DNA of 64,000 nucleotides from Phenylobacterium sp. (lineage in GTDB: Bacteria; Pseudomonadota; Alphaproteobacteria; Caulobacterales; Caulobacteraceae): positions 1-64,000 of the forward strand of contig NZ_JAKRSA010000031.1 of NCBI RefSeq assembly GCF_022402485.1, read 5' to 3'. The notes beneath the pieces were generated by a model. The model had not been told where the DNA came from, made no database searches, and was given only the letters and a program-made list of their open reading frames with translations. Numbering within the stretch: the first letter of the stretch is position 1; each line of letters begins with the position of its first letter. Positions 62,861 to 64,000 of this stretch are shown here, piece after piece. A program made the translations under genes and the position numbers.

Positions 62861-63150
62861 GCGAGACCGACGGCGCCGAGACCTGCCGCATCGATGTCTG
62901 GCTGTGGCGGGCGCGGTTCTTCAAAACCCGGACCCTGGCGGCGGCCTTTGTCGAGGCCAAGCGGGTGCGTCTGACGCGGTCGGGCCAGGAGAACCGTCTG
63001 GATAAGCCCTCGCGCACGGTGCGGGCTGGGGACCAGCTGGTCTTCGCCATTGGCGGCCGGGTGACGGCGGTCACCGTCGAGGCCATGGGCGAGCGGCGCG
63101 GCCCGCCCACCGAAGCCCGAACCCTCTATTCACCCTTGCAGATATACTGA
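62857..63150 (+). CDS. S4 RNA-binding domain protein (Hsp15/HslR-like)
   Basis: A 97-residue protein with an S4 fold: CRIDVWLWRARFFKTRTLAAAFVEAKRVRLTR near the start, then a short strand-turn LDKPSRTVRAGDQLVF. Hsp15 binds 50S subunits carrying nascent peptide after premature dissociation. Length is close to Hsp15 without its C-terminal tail (the E. coli protein has a longer basic tail). ATGA overlap with the Suv3-like helicase gene shows co-translation and suggests a joint RNA/ribosome function; this helicase-S4-fdxA order is, from memory, common in alphaproteobacteria. Confidence 0.92.
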   Translation: MSETDGAETCRIDVWLWRARFFKTRTLAAAFVEAKRVRLTRSGQENRLDKPSRTVRAGDQLVFAIGGRVTAVTVEAMGERRGPPTEARTLYSPLQIY

Positions 63151-63268
63151 GGCGCGCGGGGGCCAAAGACAGGCTATGCCCCGTGGTTGACAAGGTGCCC
63201 CCGCGCCATGAAAAACCGCGCCTTCCAAACTCTCGCCACGGCTGGCGGCGACCGGAGCTATCGACCCG

Positions 63269-63610
63269 ATGACCTACATCGTCATGGATGCCTGCATAAA
63301 ATGTAAGTTCATGGATTGCGTCGAGGTCTGTCCCGTCGACTGTTTCTATGAGGGCGAGAACTTCCTGGTCATCAATCCCGACGAGTGCATCGACTGCGGC
63401 GTCTGTGAACCTGAATGCCCGGTGGACGCCATCAAGCCCGACACCGAGGATGATCCGGACGGCAAGTGGCTGCGGATCAATTCGGAATATTCCCGGGTCT
63501 GGCCGAACATCACCGTCAAGGGCGAGCCTCCGGCAGACGCCGAGCAGTACGAGCGTGAGACCGGCAAGCTGGAGAAGTACTTCAGCGAGAAGCCGGGTCG
63601 CGGCTCCTGA
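63269..63610 (+). CDS. fdxA: Seven-iron ferredoxin FdxA
   Basis: A 113-residue ferredoxin with [21 protein letters not shown] at the N-terminus and [15 protein letters not shown] following: the C-x7-C-x3-CP pattern for the [3Fe-4S] cluster and CxxCxxCxxxCP for the [4Fe-4S] cluster of the FdxA (Azotobacter FdI-like) type. The C-terminal part ([32 protein letters not shown]) is typical. It transfers electrons at low potential. A TTGACA sequence at about 63187-63192 may belong to its promoter, but a matching -10 is not evident. It precedes the carD/cdnL gene, an order also seen in Caulobacter. Confidence 0.96.
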   Translation: MTYIVMDACIKCKFMDCVEVCPVDCFYEGENFLVINPDECIDCGVCEPECPVDAIKPDTEDDPDGKWLRINSEYSRVWPNITVKGEPPADAEQYERETGKLEKYFSEKPGRGS

Positions 63611-63900
63611 CCGGCTGGGGCCACCCGCTCTGGGGGACCCCAAGCCTTTCTTTCGGTTCATTTTTATGTTAGCGTCATACTTGGCGTGGAGGTAGGCGGC
63701 TGTCGCCTGCCCCGTCGTTCAACAGAAGAGCCGTCGCCGGCCGATCACGCCCGCCAAGGGCGAGGGTGTCTTAAAGAGGTTTGCTCCGCTCCAGGTTTAT
63801 CGGACTTCGCGCCTGCCGCGACGAGGACCGGTTTGCCCCTGTGAGCGTTGTCTCCGTGACTCCTGATCAGCCCGCCCGGTCCATTTTGAAGGGTCTCGCT
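63611..63900. other. Intergenic region between fdxA and the CarD-like gene
   Basis: About 290 bases. A weak stem (GGGGCCACC / GGGGGACCCC, 63617-63642) followed by T-rich sequence could end fdxA transcription; otherwise I see nothing coding. The reading frame of the CarD gene is open upstream to a GTG at 63841, but no conserved protein begins there. Confidence 0.4.
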
Positions 63901-64000
63901 ATGAGCAAGAACGGTCTGGATTTCCAGGTTGGCGACCATGTGGTCTATCCGGCGCACGGCGTCGGCCAGGTACAGGCGGTCGAGACCCAGGACATCGCCG
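63901..64000 (+). CDS. cdnL: CarD/CdnL-family transcription regulator, N-terminal part (3' end outside window)
   Basis: The first 33 codons read MSKNGLDFQVGDHVVYPAHG and VGQVQAVETQDIA, which is the start of the CarD N-terminal Tudor-like RNA-polymerase-interaction domain. CdnL/CarD binds the RNA polymerase beta subunit and stabilises open complexes at rRNA and growth genes; in Caulobacter crescentus CdnL has the same start and also follows fdxA (from memory). GAAGGG lies about 9 bases before the ATG, which supports this start over the in-frame GTG 20 codons upstream. The rest lies outside the window. Confidence 0.92.
   Translation, partial: MSKNGLDFQVGDHVVYPAHGVGQVQAVETQDIA

Noticed and set aside
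63208-63306. Short frame (about 32 codons, starting [14 protein letters not shown]) overlapping the fdxA start
   Set aside because: It overlaps fdxA in another frame, has no ribosome-binding site and no conserved feature; too weak to list as a leader peptide.
63841-63900. Upstream GTG start for the CarD-like gene
   Set aside because: The added 20 residues are not part of the family, and GAAGGG supports the ATG at 63901.

Overview
The window is a contiguous, GC-rich (roughly two-thirds G+C), tightly packed bacterial chromosome segment. Gene content and order point to an alphaproteobacterium of the order Caulobacterales, with Phenylobacterium or Caulobacter as the closest guesses. The reasons are the cobS/cobT - esterase-like phytase - rpmB neighbourhood, xerD/accA beside aroK-aroB, grxC-comF beside a class I methyltransferase, a DUF4167 protein near prmC, and fdxA followed by a CdnL/CarD gene. 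This is inference from synteny and protein character, not from a database search. I saw no rRNA, tRNA, CRISPR array, insertion sequence or prophage. Genes often overlap by 1-4 bases (ATGA, GTGA, TTGA, TGATG), and GTG or TTG starts are common.

Layout. 1-7.1 kb: the end of a MOSC protein, prmC, a DUF4167 protein, a zinc module (His/Asp-rich TonB receptor divergent from a Zur-like repressor with a perfect palindrome between them), a CorC/HlyC-type membrane protein and arfB. 7.1-14.4 kb: a small lipoprotein, clpB, then a leftward set (DUF1178, nitrilase-like hydrolase, grxC, comF) and a divergent methyltransferase whose start codon overlaps that of comF; then mutT and an orphan Flp pilin-like gene. 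14.4-24.3 kb: a DEAD-box RNA helicase, argJ with a parvulin-like lipoprotein, a thiolase, secA, a methyltransferase and a DsbB-like membrane protein. 24.3-34 kb: an accessory metabolic block (quinone oxidoreductase, Old Yellow Enzyme, saccharopine-dehydrogenase-like protein, TetR regulator, epoxide hydrolase, threonine aldolase, a LuxR-HTH/alpha-beta hydrolase fusion, nitronate monooxygenase). 34-43 kb: core genes accA, xerD, aroK, aroB with an MscS channel, an aldehyde dehydrogenase and a second CorC/HlyC protein. 43-51 kb: a single-domain response regulator, a three-subunit molybdenum hydroxylase of the PaoABC type, bolA, a J-domain protein, a penicillin-recognising serine hydrolase and a TauD-type dioxygenase. 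51-58 kb: cobS and cobT (aerobic cobaltochelatase subunits) separated by three unrelated genes, then an esterase-like phytase lipoprotein and rpmB. 58-64 kb: an alpha/beta hydrolase lipoprotein, a tandem universal stress protein, a Suv3-like helicase, an S4 protein, fdxA and the start of a CdnL/CarD regulator.

Points of most interest: (i) a LuxR-type regulator fused to an alpha/beta hydrolase whose nucleophile position is Met, which suggests a hydrolase fold re-used as a ligand sensor; (ii) a DsbB-like four-helix protein with only the first redox Cys pair; (iii) near-identical operator-like sequences upstream of that gene and of a TetR gene 4.4 kb away; (iv) two genes that appear to start with CTG (the Usp and Flp genes); (v) comF and a methyltransferase sharing a CATG start-codon overlap, with ComF lacking its first zinc knuckle; (vi) a slippage-prone 9-bp repeat encoding the metal-binding loop of the TonB receptor.
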